This document shows, in pieces, positions 20,440 to 28,780 of a stretch of 64,000 nt of DNA. The notes under the pieces are model-generated. The model made no database searches, was not told the DNA's origin, and saw only the letters and a list, made by a program, of their open reading frames with translations. The stretch is taken from NCBI RefSeq assembly GCF_001661675.2, contig NZ_CP019603.1:1-64000 (forward strand), given 5' to 3'. The position numbers and the translations under genes are program-made. Source of the stretch: Croceicoccus marinus (GTDB taxonomy: Bacteria > Pseudomonadota > Alphaproteobacteria > Sphingomonadales > Sphingomonadaceae). Numbering within the stretch: the first letter of the stretch is position 1; every line of letters starts with the position of its first letter.

Positions 20440-20801
20440 AATGGCGCTGACGATGAAGACCGATCGCACCCCCGGCACGAACATCTCGTCCGGCTGGTGA
20501 TTAGCGAAAACCGGCATCACGACGAACACATCGCCACCGTCCAAGATCTGAGGAGCCGCAACTCGAGCGTGATCGACCAGCTTGCGGAGATATTGATAAA
20601 GGGTGAGGCGGCAGGCGTATACCGTTCCAGTATCGACCCTTTCGACCTGCATGCGAATATATCCTCGCTCAGCTTCTACAACATGTCGACCCGCCATCCT
20701 TCTCTGCATAATCTCGTCGTCGGTTCGCCGCGCCCGCCGTCAGGGCGAAACGACTGCATCAGATCGTGCAATGCGTGATGCGCTAGGTCGCCAAAGACTG
20801 A
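20440..20801 (+). pseudogene. TetR/AcrR-family regulator, decayed C-terminal part
   Basis: The frame around 20480-20720 reads HLVRLVISENRHHDEHI, SSVIDQLAEILIKGEAAGVY and SIDPFDLHANISSLSFYNMS. These are helices of the ligand-binding domain of TetR regulators of the CecR/YbiH-like type. The natural end, RAKRLHQIVQCVMR then VAKD, lies in another frame and has a TAG in place of a Tyr codon. The DNA-binding N-terminus cannot be read in any frame between 20190 and 20440. No functional regulator remains. Confidence 0.55.
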
Positions 20802-20956
20802 ACGTCTGGGCCCCGCCTGCCAATTACGCGCAGTTAGATGCTTACTGGAGGATTGGGTGCACTGGGCCGACACGAGATTGTGCACTCTGCTACAGCGCAA
20901 TCGGGCGTGGATCGGCATAAGGTCGAGCAAGAGGATCCATCTAAGAGAGGCGCTTG

Positions 20957-21349
20957 ATGAACCTGCCCGGTCGCAGCAGCACGCATTCCATTACGAAGAG
21001 GAACTGCATCCGGCTCCGGGGGCCACGGGCGATCTTGCTGGCGGCGACCTGCTGCGCGGCGATTGCGGGCACCGGCCTGCAGGGCGCGACGCAGTCGTCT
21101 GCGGGATCGGCATTACCGGGCGCGGCGAAGCAGCTTGTGGAGACGACCTGTGCGGGGTGCCATTCCTTTGCGCTTGCCACTTCGCGCGGGCGCACGCCGG
21201 GCGAATGGAACGATATCGTCCAGCAGATGATCGGGCTGGGCGCGCCGCTGGGCCCCGAACAGGCGCAGACCGCGACCGAATATCTTGCCGCCACCTGCGC
21301 AGGCTCGTCCAATCGCTCACCAATCGAGGTGTTCGGATTGAGTTCGTGA
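20957..21349 (+). CDS. Cytochrome c-like small protein, 3' end replaced by recombinase DNA
   Basis: ATG 20957 follows AAGAGAGG. A basic start and hydrophobic stretch (AILLAATCCAAIAGTG) suggest an export signal. Then come KQLVETTCAGCHSFALATS, with a CxxCH haem-binding motif, and TPGEWNDIVQQMIGLGA and TATEYLAATCAG, as in short cytochrome c domains that serve quinoprotein dehydrogenases. From about 21300 the DNA matches a serine recombinase in another frame, so the last residues (SSNRSPIEVFGLSS) are not native. The haem domain itself is nearly complete; a Met axial ligand could be the Met in QQMIG. Confidence 0.55.
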   Translation: MNLPGRSSTHSITKRNCIRLRGPRAILLAATCCAAIAGTGLQGATQSSAGSALPGAAKQLVETTCAGCHSFALATSRGRTPGEWNDIVQQMIGLGAPLGPEQAQTATEYLAATCAGSSNRSPIEVFGLSS

Positions 21350-21639
21350 AGGAAAGCCTGGCAATCACCGGCGAAGATTCTCCCATGGCCAACCTGATAC
21401 TTTCAGTCATGGGCGCGTTCGCCGAATTCGAGCGCGCTTTGATCCGAGAACGACAATGCGAAGGCATCGCTGTCGCCAAGCAACGTGGCGCTTATCGCGG
21501 ACGAAAACGGTCCCTGTCCGACGAAATGATCGCTGAGTTGCATCGCCGCGCCGCCGCCGGTGAGCGCAAGGCAGCCATCGCACGCGAACTGGGTATCAGC
21601 CGTGAAACGCTATACCAGTATCTCCGCGCCGCCACCTGA
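21301..21639 (+). pseudogene. Serine recombinase (resolvase/invertase) C-terminal fragment
   Basis: The frame reads LVQSLTNRGVRIEFVKESLA, then SPMANLILSVMGAFAEFERA, RERQCEGIAVAKQRGAYRGR and a helix-turn-helix ELGISRETLYQYLRAAT before the stop at 21639. This is the E-helix and DNA-binding domain of Tn3-type resolvases. The N-terminal catalytic part, with the active Ser and the Arg residues before LRRLVQ, is missing and is replaced by cytochrome c coding DNA. Confidence 0.82.
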
Positions 21640-21692
21640 CGCCCATGTTCGCATTATGTCCGGCAAGTCGTTGTCTGGCGCACAAACCCTAA

Positions 21693-22646
21693 GAGCCTGA
21701 TCCGAAATTAAGTTGAGTGGTATCAGCTGGTTAGCTTGACGCTTACCCAAGTCGTTGATTCAGCGGTTTTGCAACGAACCAAAGGAAATCAACGATGTGG
21801 ACCGACACCACTCGCGCACTGTATGCCCGCGCGGAACTGGCATTGCCAAGTGATTTGACCGATGCCGAATGGGCGGTGCTGGAGCCGTTCTTCCCGCCAC
21901 CTTCTCATGTTGGCCGCCCTCGCAAGTGGCCGCTGCGGCGGATTGTCGAAGCGATCCTGTATCTGCTGCGGGGCGGACTGCCATGGCGGATGCTACCGCC
22001 CTGCTTTCCGCCAGTCTCGACGGTGCGGCGCTGGTTCTACCTGTGGCGTGATAACAGGCTGTGGCTGTCGCTCAATCATGTCCTGTTGCTGATCGGGCGC
22101 GAAGCTGTAGGCCGCGAGGCGTCGCCAAGCGCCGGAGTGATCGACAGCCAGAGCGTCAAAACCACGGAAAGTGGCGGCCCACGGGGCTATGACGCAGGCA
22201 AGAAGATCAAGGGACGCAAGCGCCACATCCTCACCGACACCGATGGAAATCTCGTTCATGCGGTAATCCACACCGCCGACATCCAGGATCGTGATGGCGC
22301 ACCGCTGGTGCTCGCCGAAATCATCCATCGCTTCCCGTGGCTACGGCATGTCTTCGCCGATGGCGGATATGCTGGCGACAAGCTCCGTCAGGCGTTGCGC
22401 AGGGTTGGTAAGTGGACCATCGAAATCGTCAAACGGTCCGACAAAGCAAAGGGCTTTGTGGTTCTCCCACGCCGCTGGGCTGTCGAGCGCACTTTGGCAT
22501 GGCTCAACCGAAACCGGCGTCTCGCAAAGGACTTCGAGCAGACCATCGCCTCGGCAACCGCGTGGCTGTTCATCGCATCGATCCAGCTCCTCACGCGCCG
22601 CATCACAAGGCTATGAAATCACATCGGTTAGTTTTGAATCAGACTC
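21693..22646 (+). mobile_element. IS5-superfamily insertion sequence, apparently intact
   Basis: The left end GAGCCTGATCCGAAATTAAG (21693-21712) and the right end, read inward as GAGTCTGATTCAAAACTAAC (22627-22646), match at most positions. TAA flanks both sides (21690-21692, 22647-22649). Length 954 bp with one open transposase frame. Confidence 0.88.
21795..22616 (+). CDS. IS5-family transposase
   Basis: A 273-residue DDE transposase. The N-terminal DUF4096-like part reads LPSDLTDAEWAVLEPFFPPP and GRPRKWPLRRIVEAILYLL. The catalytic core has AGVIDSQSVKTTESGGPRGY (Asp), HVFADGGYAGDKLRQAL (Asp) and WAVERTLAWLNRNRRL (Glu). ATG 21795 follows AAAGGAAATC. No break is seen, so this copy may still move. 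It is distinct from the IS at 19231: the ends and the protein differ. Confidence 0.95.
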   Translation: MWTDTTRALYARAELALPSDLTDAEWAVLEPFFPPPSHVGRPRKWPLRRIVEAILYLLRGGLPWRMLPPCFPPVSTVRRWFYLWRDNRLWLSLNHVLLLIGREAVGREASPSAGVIDSQSVKTTESGGPRGYDAGKKIKGRKRHILTDTDGNLVHAVIHTADIQDRDGAPLVLAEIIHRFPWLRHVFADGGYAGDKLRQALRRVGKWTIEIVKRSDKAKGFVVLPRRWAVERTLAWLNRNRRLAKDFEQTIASATAWLFIASIQLLTRRITRL

Positions 22647-22691
22647 TAAGGTGACGCCCAATACAGGTCGCTCATACTCAGTCTCCTCGCG

Positions 22692-22725
22692 GAGCCTGGA
22701 GCCCAAGGCGTGCAAAGCACAATCA
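22692..22725 (-). repeat. 34-bp inverted fragment of the first IS element
   Basis: The bases GAGCCTGGAGCC to CACAATCA match, on the opposite strand and with one mismatch, 19280-19313 inside the left non-coding part of the IS at 19231. No IS end lies next to it, so it is a relic of another copy. Apart from this, the GntR-type site at 22872 and an inverted pair CGATCATTACG/CGTAATCGAT (22911-22921 and 22949-22958), the stretch 22647-23140 holds no gene I can support. Confidence 0.6.
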
Positions 22726-22871
22726 TATCGTCGCCTGCAAATCAATGGGTCCTGAGCTTAGGTGGCCAACGATATTCGAATCACTGCTGACTATTCAAAA
22801 AGTGAAGCAAGCCTCGACATTTGCCTTAAGAAAACGGCTTAAAGCCGTGATTTTTGCCCTGAAAAGCCAAT

Positions 22872-22886
22872 ATTGGTCCGACCTTT
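22872..22886. promoter_or_regulatory. GntR(FadR/PdhR-like) operator candidate, site 1, upstream of aldehyde dehydrogenase
   Basis: ATTGGTCCGACCTTT has the TGGTNNNACC core of FCD-subfamily GntR regulators, with a mismatch in the right arm. It lies 255 bp before the ALDH start. Weaker on its own than sites 2 and 6. Confidence 0.45.
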
Positions 22887-23140
22887 CAAACATATTGCCG
22901 ATCCGAAAATCGATCATTACGTATTAGCTATACGCACACTGAGAGATGCGTAATCGATGAGAGGTTTGGCATCACCCATTCCCCGCATTCGAGATGAGCG
23001 AACAGCGTCGACCATCGTGACGAGACTCGCTGGCTAAGCACTGTCTGACCGATGGTGTTTGATGCGGCGCGCCGGTCAGACGGTTGCAACGAAAAAAGAC
23101 TAATGAGCTGGCAAATAGTGCCTGCGAGATGGAGAGAGCT

Positions 23141-24646
23141 ATGAACGAAACGGCTTTTGCGCAGACGCTGCATGGTAAAAAAGGGCACGAAGTCCACCTT
23201 CCACGCAATCGCATGCTGATCGGCGGAGAATGGACCGAGAGCGCCGATGGGCAATGCATCGATGTGGAGGATCCGGCCACCGCCGAAATCTTCACCCGCG
23301 TCCCGGCAGGTTCCGCCGAGGATATTGACCGTGCTGTTAGCGCCGCGCGAAAGGCATTTGAGTCTGCAAGCTGGGCGCGCATGCGTCCGCTCGACCGCGG
23401 CAAGATAATCGAGAATATCGCCCGCAAGATCGAGGAGCACGCCGGCGAACTGGCACTTCTGGAAAGTTACGACAACGGCAAGGCGGTGCATCACGCGCTA
23501 GCCGTCGACGTGCCGGCGGCGATCGACATTTTTCGCTACATGGCGGGCTGGACGTCCAAGATCGGCGGGCAGGTCAATCCGATTTCCGGCGACGGGCAGC
23601 AATACCACAGCTATTCCGTGCGCGAGCCAGTGGGCGTGGTCGGCCAGATCGTGCCATGGAACTATCCGCTGGCGATGGCCGCGTGGAAGATTGCCCCGGC
23701 TCTGGCGGCAGGCTGCACGATCGTCCTGAAACCCTCGGAAGTTACGCCGCTGACCGCGCTTCGGCTGGCTGAACTCGCGCTCGAGGCCGGTTTGCCCGAA
23801 GGCGTGCTCAACGTGGTCACGGGGTACGGTCAGGATGCCGGGCAGGCTTTGGTCGCACATCCCGGCGTGGACAAGATCGCCTTCACCGGTTCGACAAGGG
23901 TCGGCAAGCAGATCGTGCGCACCGCTGCCGATGATCTGAAACGCGTGACTTTGGAGCTCGGCGGTAAATCGCCTTCGCTGATCTTTGCCGATGCGGACCT
24001 CGAAAAGGCTACGCTCGGCGCCGCGCTCGCCATCTTTTTCAATTCGGGGCAGGTGTGCCTCGCCGCCTCGCGCCTGTTCGTCGAACGATCGGTCTATGAT
24101 CAGGTGGTCGAGGGCATCGCAAAGGTGGCGCAAGGCTTCAAGCTGGGTCATGGCCGTGATCCGGAAACGATGCTGGGGCCGCTGGTGTCGCGTGCGCAGC
24201 AGATCCGCGTGCTCGACTATATCGAACAGGGCCGGCAGTGCGGCGCCGAAGTCGTCACCGGCGGCGGGACCGGCGGCAAGGACGGCTATTTTGTAGAGCC
24301 GACGATCTTCGCCAATCCGAACCGCGATGCCAGCATCGTGCGCGAAGAGATCTTCGGTCCGGTTCTTGTCGCGACGCCGTTCGACGATGTCGAGGAGGTG
24401 GTGAAGGCTGCCAATGACACGCGCTTTGGGCTGGCGGCCAATATCTGGACCCGCGATCTTTCGCGCGCGCATCTTACCGCACGTCAACTGCAGGCCGGCG
24501 TGGTCTGGATCAACACCCACGGCATGAACGATCCTTCCGCGCCTTTTGGCGGCGTGAAGGAATCCGGCTGGGGCCGCGAGGTCGGGGAAGAGGGCTTGCT
24601 GCACTACACCGAGACCAAGACGGTGACCGCTCTGCTTGGCGAATGA
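23141..24646 (+). CDS. NAD(P)-dependent aldehyde dehydrogenase
   Basis: Oxidises an aldehyde to the acid. VPWNYPLAMAAWKIAPALAA and KPSEVTPLTALRLAELALEA form the cofactor site; LELGGKSPSLIFADAD holds the general-base Glu and FNSGQVCLAASRLFVERS the catalytic Cys. ATG 23141 (MNETAFAQTL) follows GAGAGAG, giving 501 residues; earlier in-frame ATGs at 23084 and 23129 have no better SD. It is followed by a small Cys-rich ORF and a zinc alcohol dehydrogenase, a natural alcohol-to-acid pair. Confidence 0.93.
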   Translation: MNETAFAQTLHGKKGHEVHLPRNRMLIGGEWTESADGQCIDVEDPATAEIFTRVPAGSAEDIDRAVSAARKAFESASWARMRPLDRGKIIENIARKIEEHAGELALLESYDNGKAVHHALAVDVPAAIDIFRYMAGWTSKIGGQVNPISGDGQQYHSYSVREPVGVVGQIVPWNYPLAMAAWKIAPALAAGCTIVLKPSEVTPLTALRLAELALEAGLPEGVLNVVTGYGQDAGQALVAHPGVDKIAFTGSTRVGKQIVRTAADDLKRVTLELGGKSPSLIFADADLEKATLGAALAIFFNSGQVCLAASRLFVERSVYDQVVEGIAKVAQGFKLGHGRDPETMLGPLVSRAQQIRVLDYIEQGRQCGAEVVTGGGTGGKDGYFVEPTIFANPNRDASIVREEIFGPVLVATPFDDVEEVVKAANDTRFGLAANIWTRDLSRAHLTARQLQAGVVWINTHGMNDPSAPFGGVKESGWGREVGEEGLLHYTETKTVTALLGE

Positions 24647-24806
24647 GCGCGAACATGGCTGCCTTCACAACAGGAAAAGAAGGGAGACATGAGTGAATGA
24701 GTTGTTTTTCGACGTGTTTGGCGGCGTGTAGGCAGCGTGCTCACCGCTGCGATCGCCATGCGACGATGGCCAGGACGCAGAAAGACTCGTTCGAAGACAC
24801 AGTTCC

Positions 24807-24962
24807 GTGAATTGGAACGATCTGCGTGAAAAGCTTCCCGCATGCGCCGAATGCGCAACGTTTAAATTCGCGATCGGCCAACGCGACCAGATGGTCGAGT
24901 GCTGCCGCAATCCAAAGGCGATTGAGGATACGACCATGATCGTCGGGCCGATTTGCGCCTGA
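24807..24962 (+). CDS. Candidate Cys-rich small protein between aldehyde and alcohol dehydrogenase genes
   Basis: A GTG-started frame of 51 residues. It contains LPACAECATFKF, VECCRNPKAIED and ends VGPICA: five cysteines (CxxC, CC, C). About 70% of codons end in G or C by eye, as in the neighbouring genes. Its stop lies 24 bp before the alcohol dehydrogenase ATG. In the same frame, upstream of a TAG at 24729-24731, a short GTG-started VNELFFDVFGGV follows AAGAAGGGAGA. Whether either is translated is unknown and no family is recognised. The rest of the 340-bp gap shows nothing else. Confidence 0.35.
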   Translation: MNWNDLREKLPACAECATFKFAIGQRDQMVECCRNPKAIEDTTMIVGPICA

Positions 24963-24986
24963 CGCAGAAGGATCAAGGAGAAGAAC

Positions 24987-26081
24987 GTGAAGGCTGCCAT
25001 ACTCAATAACCTGGACGGTACGTTTCAGGTCGGCGAAATCGAAATCGACGAACCCCGCGACCACGAGGTGCTGGTCGAGGTGAAGGCATCGGGCCTTTGC
25101 CATTCCGATCTTCACTTTGCCGAGACCGATTTCGGCGTGCCGCTTCCCGCCGTGTTGGGGCACGAACTGGCCGGCGTGGTCATCGCGGTCGGTCCCGAAG
25201 TGCGCGAATTCGAGATTGGCGACCATGTCGTCGGCTCGCTTATCCAGTTCTGTGGTCATTGCCGCGCCTGCAATTCGGGCAAGACCTATCAATGCACCCA
25301 TCCAGAAGAAACGCTGCGCGCCGATGAGGGTGAGAAGCCGCGCCTGCGAGGTGAGAGCGGGGCCGTCACGCAAGTTTTCGGTACGGGTGCCTTTGCGGAA
25401 AAGGCGCTGGTGCATGAAAACCAGCTTGCCAAGGTGCCAAAGGAACTGCCGTTCGCACAGGCCTCGCTGCTGGGCTGCGGCACGATCACCGGGGCAGGTG
25501 CAGCGATCAATACCGCTTCTGTCCGCCCGGGCGATACGGTTGCCGTGATCGGCATTGGCGGCGTCGGGCTTAACGTTATTTCGGGTGCGAAGCTGGCTGG
25601 CGCAGGGCGCATTGTGGCGATCGACATGCAGCCAAGGAAGGAAGAGCTTGCCCGCAAGTTCGGTGCGACCGATTTCATCGATGCGTCTTCCGGCAATTCT
25701 GTCGAAGCGTTGCGCACGCTTATACCGGGCGGCGCGGATCACGTTTTCGAGGTCGTGGGCATCAAGGCTACATCGGAGCAGGCGATCCAGATGGCCCGCA
25801 AGGGCGGGGGCGCCTATATGATCGGGGTCCATGCGCCGACATCGACCATCGATGTCAATGTCACGGTCGACCTGTTGACCAATCAGGTTGATCTCCGCGG
25901 TGTCTATATGGGTTCGACTAATATCAAGCAAGACATCCCGATGTATGCCCAGCTGTACTTGCAGGGTAAGCTCAACCTCGATGACCTGATCTCGCGCGAG
26001 ATCGGGATCGAGGAGATTAATGAGGCCTATACGGAGCTGAAGGGCGGTGCGATCGCCCGCAGCGTGATTACCTCGTTCTGA
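24987..26081 (+). CDS. Zinc-dependent alcohol dehydrogenase (medium-chain family)
   Basis: Oxidises an alcohol to an aldehyde with NAD(P)+. 364 residues. GLCHSDLHFAETDFG and LGHELAGVVIAVGPEV carry the catalytic-zinc Cys, His and Glu. CGHCRACNSGKTYQC holds the four structural-zinc cysteines. VAVIGIGGVGLNVISGAKLA is the Rossmann nucleotide site, with IDMQPRKEELAR after it, the Asp suggesting NAD preference. ATG follows AAGGAGAAGAAC. The protein lies nearest the class III-type group; the substrate is unknown. It shares a transcription unit with the aldehyde dehydrogenase and is followed by a strong bidirectional terminator. Confidence 0.92.
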   Translation: MKAAILNNLDGTFQVGEIEIDEPRDHEVLVEVKASGLCHSDLHFAETDFGVPLPAVLGHELAGVVIAVGPEVREFEIGDHVVGSLIQFCGHCRACNSGKTYQCTHPEETLRADEGEKPRLRGESGAVTQVFGTGAFAEKALVHENQLAKVPKELPFAQASLLGCGTITGAGAAINTASVRPGDTVAVIGIGGVGLNVISGAKLAGAGRIVAIDMQPRKEELARKFGATDFIDASSGNSVEALRTLIPGGADHVFEVVGIKATSEQAIQMARKGGGAYMIGVHAPTSTIDVNVTVDLLTNQVDLRGVYMGSTNIKQDIPMYAQLYLQGKLNLDDLISREIGIEEINEAYTELKGGAIARSVITSF

Positions 26082-26106
26082 TCGAAGCGTTCATCATGTG
26101 CAAAAG

Positions 26107-26139
26107 AAAAGGAGCGGTGCTGAAGCGCCGCTCCTTTTT
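26107..26139. terminator. Bidirectional intrinsic terminator
   Basis: AAAAGGAGCGG, a short loop, then CCGCTCCTTTTT. The stem has a T-run on each strand, so it can end both the plus-strand alcohol dehydrogenase transcript and the minus-strand Rieske oxygenase transcript, which converge here. Confidence 0.85.
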
Positions 26140-26160
26140 AGTGGGGCAGAATCTTTTCCG

Positions 26161-27204
26161 TCAGGCCGCCATGCCCTGACCTTCTTCAGCCTCAGCCATA
26201 GCGCTGAGCAGGCGGCGAGCCTGGTTCACGGCGCCGTCGCTGGCAATGCCGACGAAGGTACGACCAGGATCGTCATTGATCCGTTCCTGCTGTAGCGCCA
26301 GCGTCTGTTCGTCTTCGGTGATCGTGTCGAAGAACTGATCGAAAAGCTTGTCAGGCACGCCGGTCGCCGGATCGGCCGTGGTGCAGATAGTCCACAAATA
26401 ATGGCTGGTCGTTTCCGTTTCGGGCGTGATGAAATGGTTGTTCGCCAGTTCAAAGCCATTGTCGCGGCGGCCTTCATAGGCGCCGGTCCCCGCATCGCAG
26501 CCACCCGCATTGACGCGCAGGGTCATGCCCCGGGCCGGTTCGAAGCGCACTTCCTGCCAGCGATCGACGCGTCCCTTGAAGCCGCCCGCGTCGATATAGG
26601 AACGCGGCGGGACCGAATTGGGCATCTTGCGCAGAAGTTCCACGCGCTTGCCGTCGAACTCTACCTTGGTTTCCGCGCCATAATGCTGTTCGGGGTTACC
26701 GCCGATCGTGCCCGCGTGGATGTAAGGCACATGGGTCAGGTCCATGATATTGTCGACGATAAGCTGCCAATCGGCATTCACCGGGAAATTATAGGGTCGC
26801 CACGTCCACTTTGGATCGTTGTGTTCCGGACTGTCGATGATCTGTGCGGGATCGGCCAGTTCGGCATCGCCCATCCAGATCCAGATCAGATGATCCTTTT
26901 CGACAACCGGATAGCTGCGCACATTGGCGGCAGGCGGAATACGTTCCTGATTAGGAATGCGCGCGCACTTGCCGTCGGCTTCGAATTCGACTCCGTGATA
27001 GGCGCAGCGGATGCGACAACCGTCTACGTGGCCGGAACTGAGGGGCATCGCACGGTGACTGCACCGGTCTTCCAGTGCGGCGATTTTGCCGTCTTCGGTG
27101 CGAAAGAGGACGACCGGTTTGTTCAGGAGCTTGCGGGCGAGTGTCTTGCCCGACTCGATCTCGGCGGCGAAGGCAGCGACATACCAGGTGTTCTTGATGA
27201 ACAT
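26161..27204 (-). CDS. Rieske oxygenase of the vanillate O-demethylase (VanA) type
   Basis: Single-component oxygenase subunits of this type hydroxylate or O-demethylate aromatic acids using electrons from a separate reductase. From ATG 27204 (MFIKNTWYVAAFAAEI) it has 347 residues. Rieske ligands are Cys48 and His50 (DRCSHRAMPL) and Cys67 and His70 (IRCAYHG). The iron site is IMDLTHVPYIHAG with His158 and His163. No VanB-type reductase adjoins it; the reductase at 36850 could serve it. It diverges from the acyl-CoA dehydrogenase gene, with GntR-type site 2 between them. The substrate is not predictable. Confidence 0.88.
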   Translation of the reverse strand: MFIKNTWYVAAFAAEIESGKTLARKLLNKPVVLFRTEDGKIAALEDRCSHRAMPLSSGHVDGCRIRCAYHGVEFEADGKCARIPNQERIPPAANVRSYPVVEKDHLIWIWMGDAELADPAQIIDSPEHNDPKWTWRPYNFPVNADWQLIVDNIMDLTHVPYIHAGTIGGNPEQHYGAETKVEFDGKRVELLRKMPNSVPPRSYIDAGGFKGRVDRWQEVRFEPARGMTLRVNAGGCDAGTGAYEGRRDNGFELANNHFITPETETTSHYLWTICTTADPATGVPDKLFDQFFDTITEDEQTLALQQERINDDPGRTFVGIASDGAVNQARRLLSAMAEAEEGQGMAA

Positions 27205-27552
27205 GAATCTCTCCAGATAATTCCTGCCGATCTGAGCGGCACTGTTCTGATCTGTATTTTCAGTATGCTGCCATGCTGCGCGCAAGCCAATTCCAATAGC
27301 ATAATGCCATAAGATTTTCGGGATGGAGGGGGCATGAAATTCAGCGCCGTTGTCGTGTGTAGGCGGGCGAGGCGCAATTTCACGGGTTCTGAATGGTATT
27401 TGCGAAATTGAATAATTTCGATTTGCTTAGATAATAAACCTACTAATTTCAATACGTTGATTGGCCGCCGGCAACGCAATTTTTCTCTAGCAGCCGGTTT
27501 GGAACGGCGCTCGCTTTGTCGCCTGCCTCAGATTGGCCGACATCACTCTTGC

Positions 27553-27567
27553 AATGGTAGGACCATT
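27553..27567. promoter_or_regulatory. GntR(FadR/PdhR-like) operator candidate, site 2, before acyl-CoA dehydrogenase
   Basis: AATGGTAGGACCATT is a perfect palindrome around a 3-bp centre. It lies 47 bp before the acyl-CoA dehydrogenase ATG and could also act on the divergent Rieske gene. The 410-bp gap (27205-27614) holds no other supported feature. Confidence 0.68.
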
Positions 27568-27614
27568 ATGCTTTTTCAGCGTTGAGAGTGATCGAAACAT
27601 CTGAAAGGCACATC

Positions 27615-28751
27615 ATGGACTTCGAACTTCCCGATGAGATCAAGGATTTCTGCGAGGCGACAAAGGCCATCGTCAACGACCTGCTGCCGCTGGAGCGCGA
27701 ATTCGTTGAGACTGGCGTGGTCCCGCCGATCGTTCGTCAGACCCTAGTCGATAACGGATATTTCGGCATGGCCTTGCCCGAGGAATATGGCGGCCTTGGG
27801 CTTGGCGCTCTGGCGCAGGCTGCGGTGCAGATCGAGCTTGCGCGCCTTCCCCCCCAATTCTGGACCGAAATTCGCCCACTGATGGGTCCGGGCGCGAAGA
27901 ACATCGCCTATCACTGCACTGAAGCGCAGAAGGAGATGCTGATCCCGGGAATGGCAACTGGCGAAATTCCGGTAGCCTTCGCTCTCACAGAGCCGGGTTC
28001 GGGGTCTGATCCCGGTTCAATGCGCACCACCGCGACGCGCAATGCCGATGGCTGGGTGATCAATGGATCGAAGACCTATATCTCGAACGGCAAGAACGCG
28101 AAATTTGTCACGGTCTATGCCTACACGGACAAGAGCGCAGGTGCTCGCGGCGGCATCTCGGCCTTCTTGATGCCGGCGGATACGCCGGGCTTTTCGGTGT
28201 CGGGCGTGATCGAGCTGATGGGTACTTCGCCGGCCGTGTACGAACTGACATTCGATGAATGTCAGGTGCCTGCCGACGCTCTGATCGGCGAAGAGGGCAA
28301 GGGCTTCAGCTATGCGCTTGAATGTTTGAACGAAGGCCGCATGAATGTTGGCGCGACGGCAGTGGGAATGGGCGAATATGCGCTCGAACTTGCGACTGAA
28401 GAAGCGAAAGTGCGCCCGGCGTTCGGCAATGTCATCGCCGATTTTCAGGCAATTCGCCATTATCTGGCCGGTATGGCGACCGACATGCGTGCCGCGCGCC
28501 TGATCCTGCTCGATGCCGCATGGCGCTATGATCAGGGCGAAAAGCGCCGCGAACTGGCTTCGATGGCGAAGCTGTTCGCGACCGAGGCGGGTGGCCGTAC
28601 GGTCGATACCGCGCTGCAGATTTATGGCGGCGCGGGCTATTGCAAGGGCTATGCGATCGAACGGCTCTATCGCGATATCCGCATCACGCGGATTTATGAG
28701 GGTTCTTCGGAAATCCAGAAGAACACCATCGCAAAAGAACTGCTGCGCTGA
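27615..28751 (+). CDS. Acyl-CoA dehydrogenase
   Basis: FAD enzyme that forms a double bond in an acyl-CoA thioester and gives electrons to ETF. ATG 27615 (MDFELPDEIKDFCEATKAIV) gives 378 residues. EIPVAFALTEPGSGSDPGSM is the FAD/substrate loop. ALQIYGGAGYCKGYAIERLYRD and ITRIYEGSSEIQKNTIAKEL are the C-terminal signature, with the Glu of YEGSSE at the usual catalytic place. The etfB gene starts 29 bp later, so the enzyme and its electron acceptor are made together. Chain-length or ring-substrate preference cannot be read. Confidence 0.93.
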   Translation: MDFELPDEIKDFCEATKAIVNDLLPLEREFVETGVVPPIVRQTLVDNGYFGMALPEEYGGLGLGALAQAAVQIELARLPPQFWTEIRPLMGPGAKNIAYHCTEAQKEMLIPGMATGEIPVAFALTEPGSGSDPGSMRTTATRNADGWVINGSKTYISNGKNAKFVTVYAYTDKSAGARGGISAFLMPADTPGFSVSGVIELMGTSPAVYELTFDECQVPADALIGEEGKGFSYALECLNEGRMNVGATAVGMGEYALELATEEAKVRPAFGNVIADFQAIRHYLAGMATDMRAARLILLDAAWRYDQGEKRRELASMAKLFATEAGGRTVDTALQIYGGAGYCKGYAIERLYRDIRITRIYEGSSEIQKNTIAKELLR

Positions 28752-28780
28752 TTCACCTCTGCATTGAATAGGATAGGCTT

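Noticed and set aside
23498..24604. 368-codon minus-strand frame inside the aldehyde dehydrogenase gene
   Set aside because: Antisense to an ALDH with all catalytic residues.
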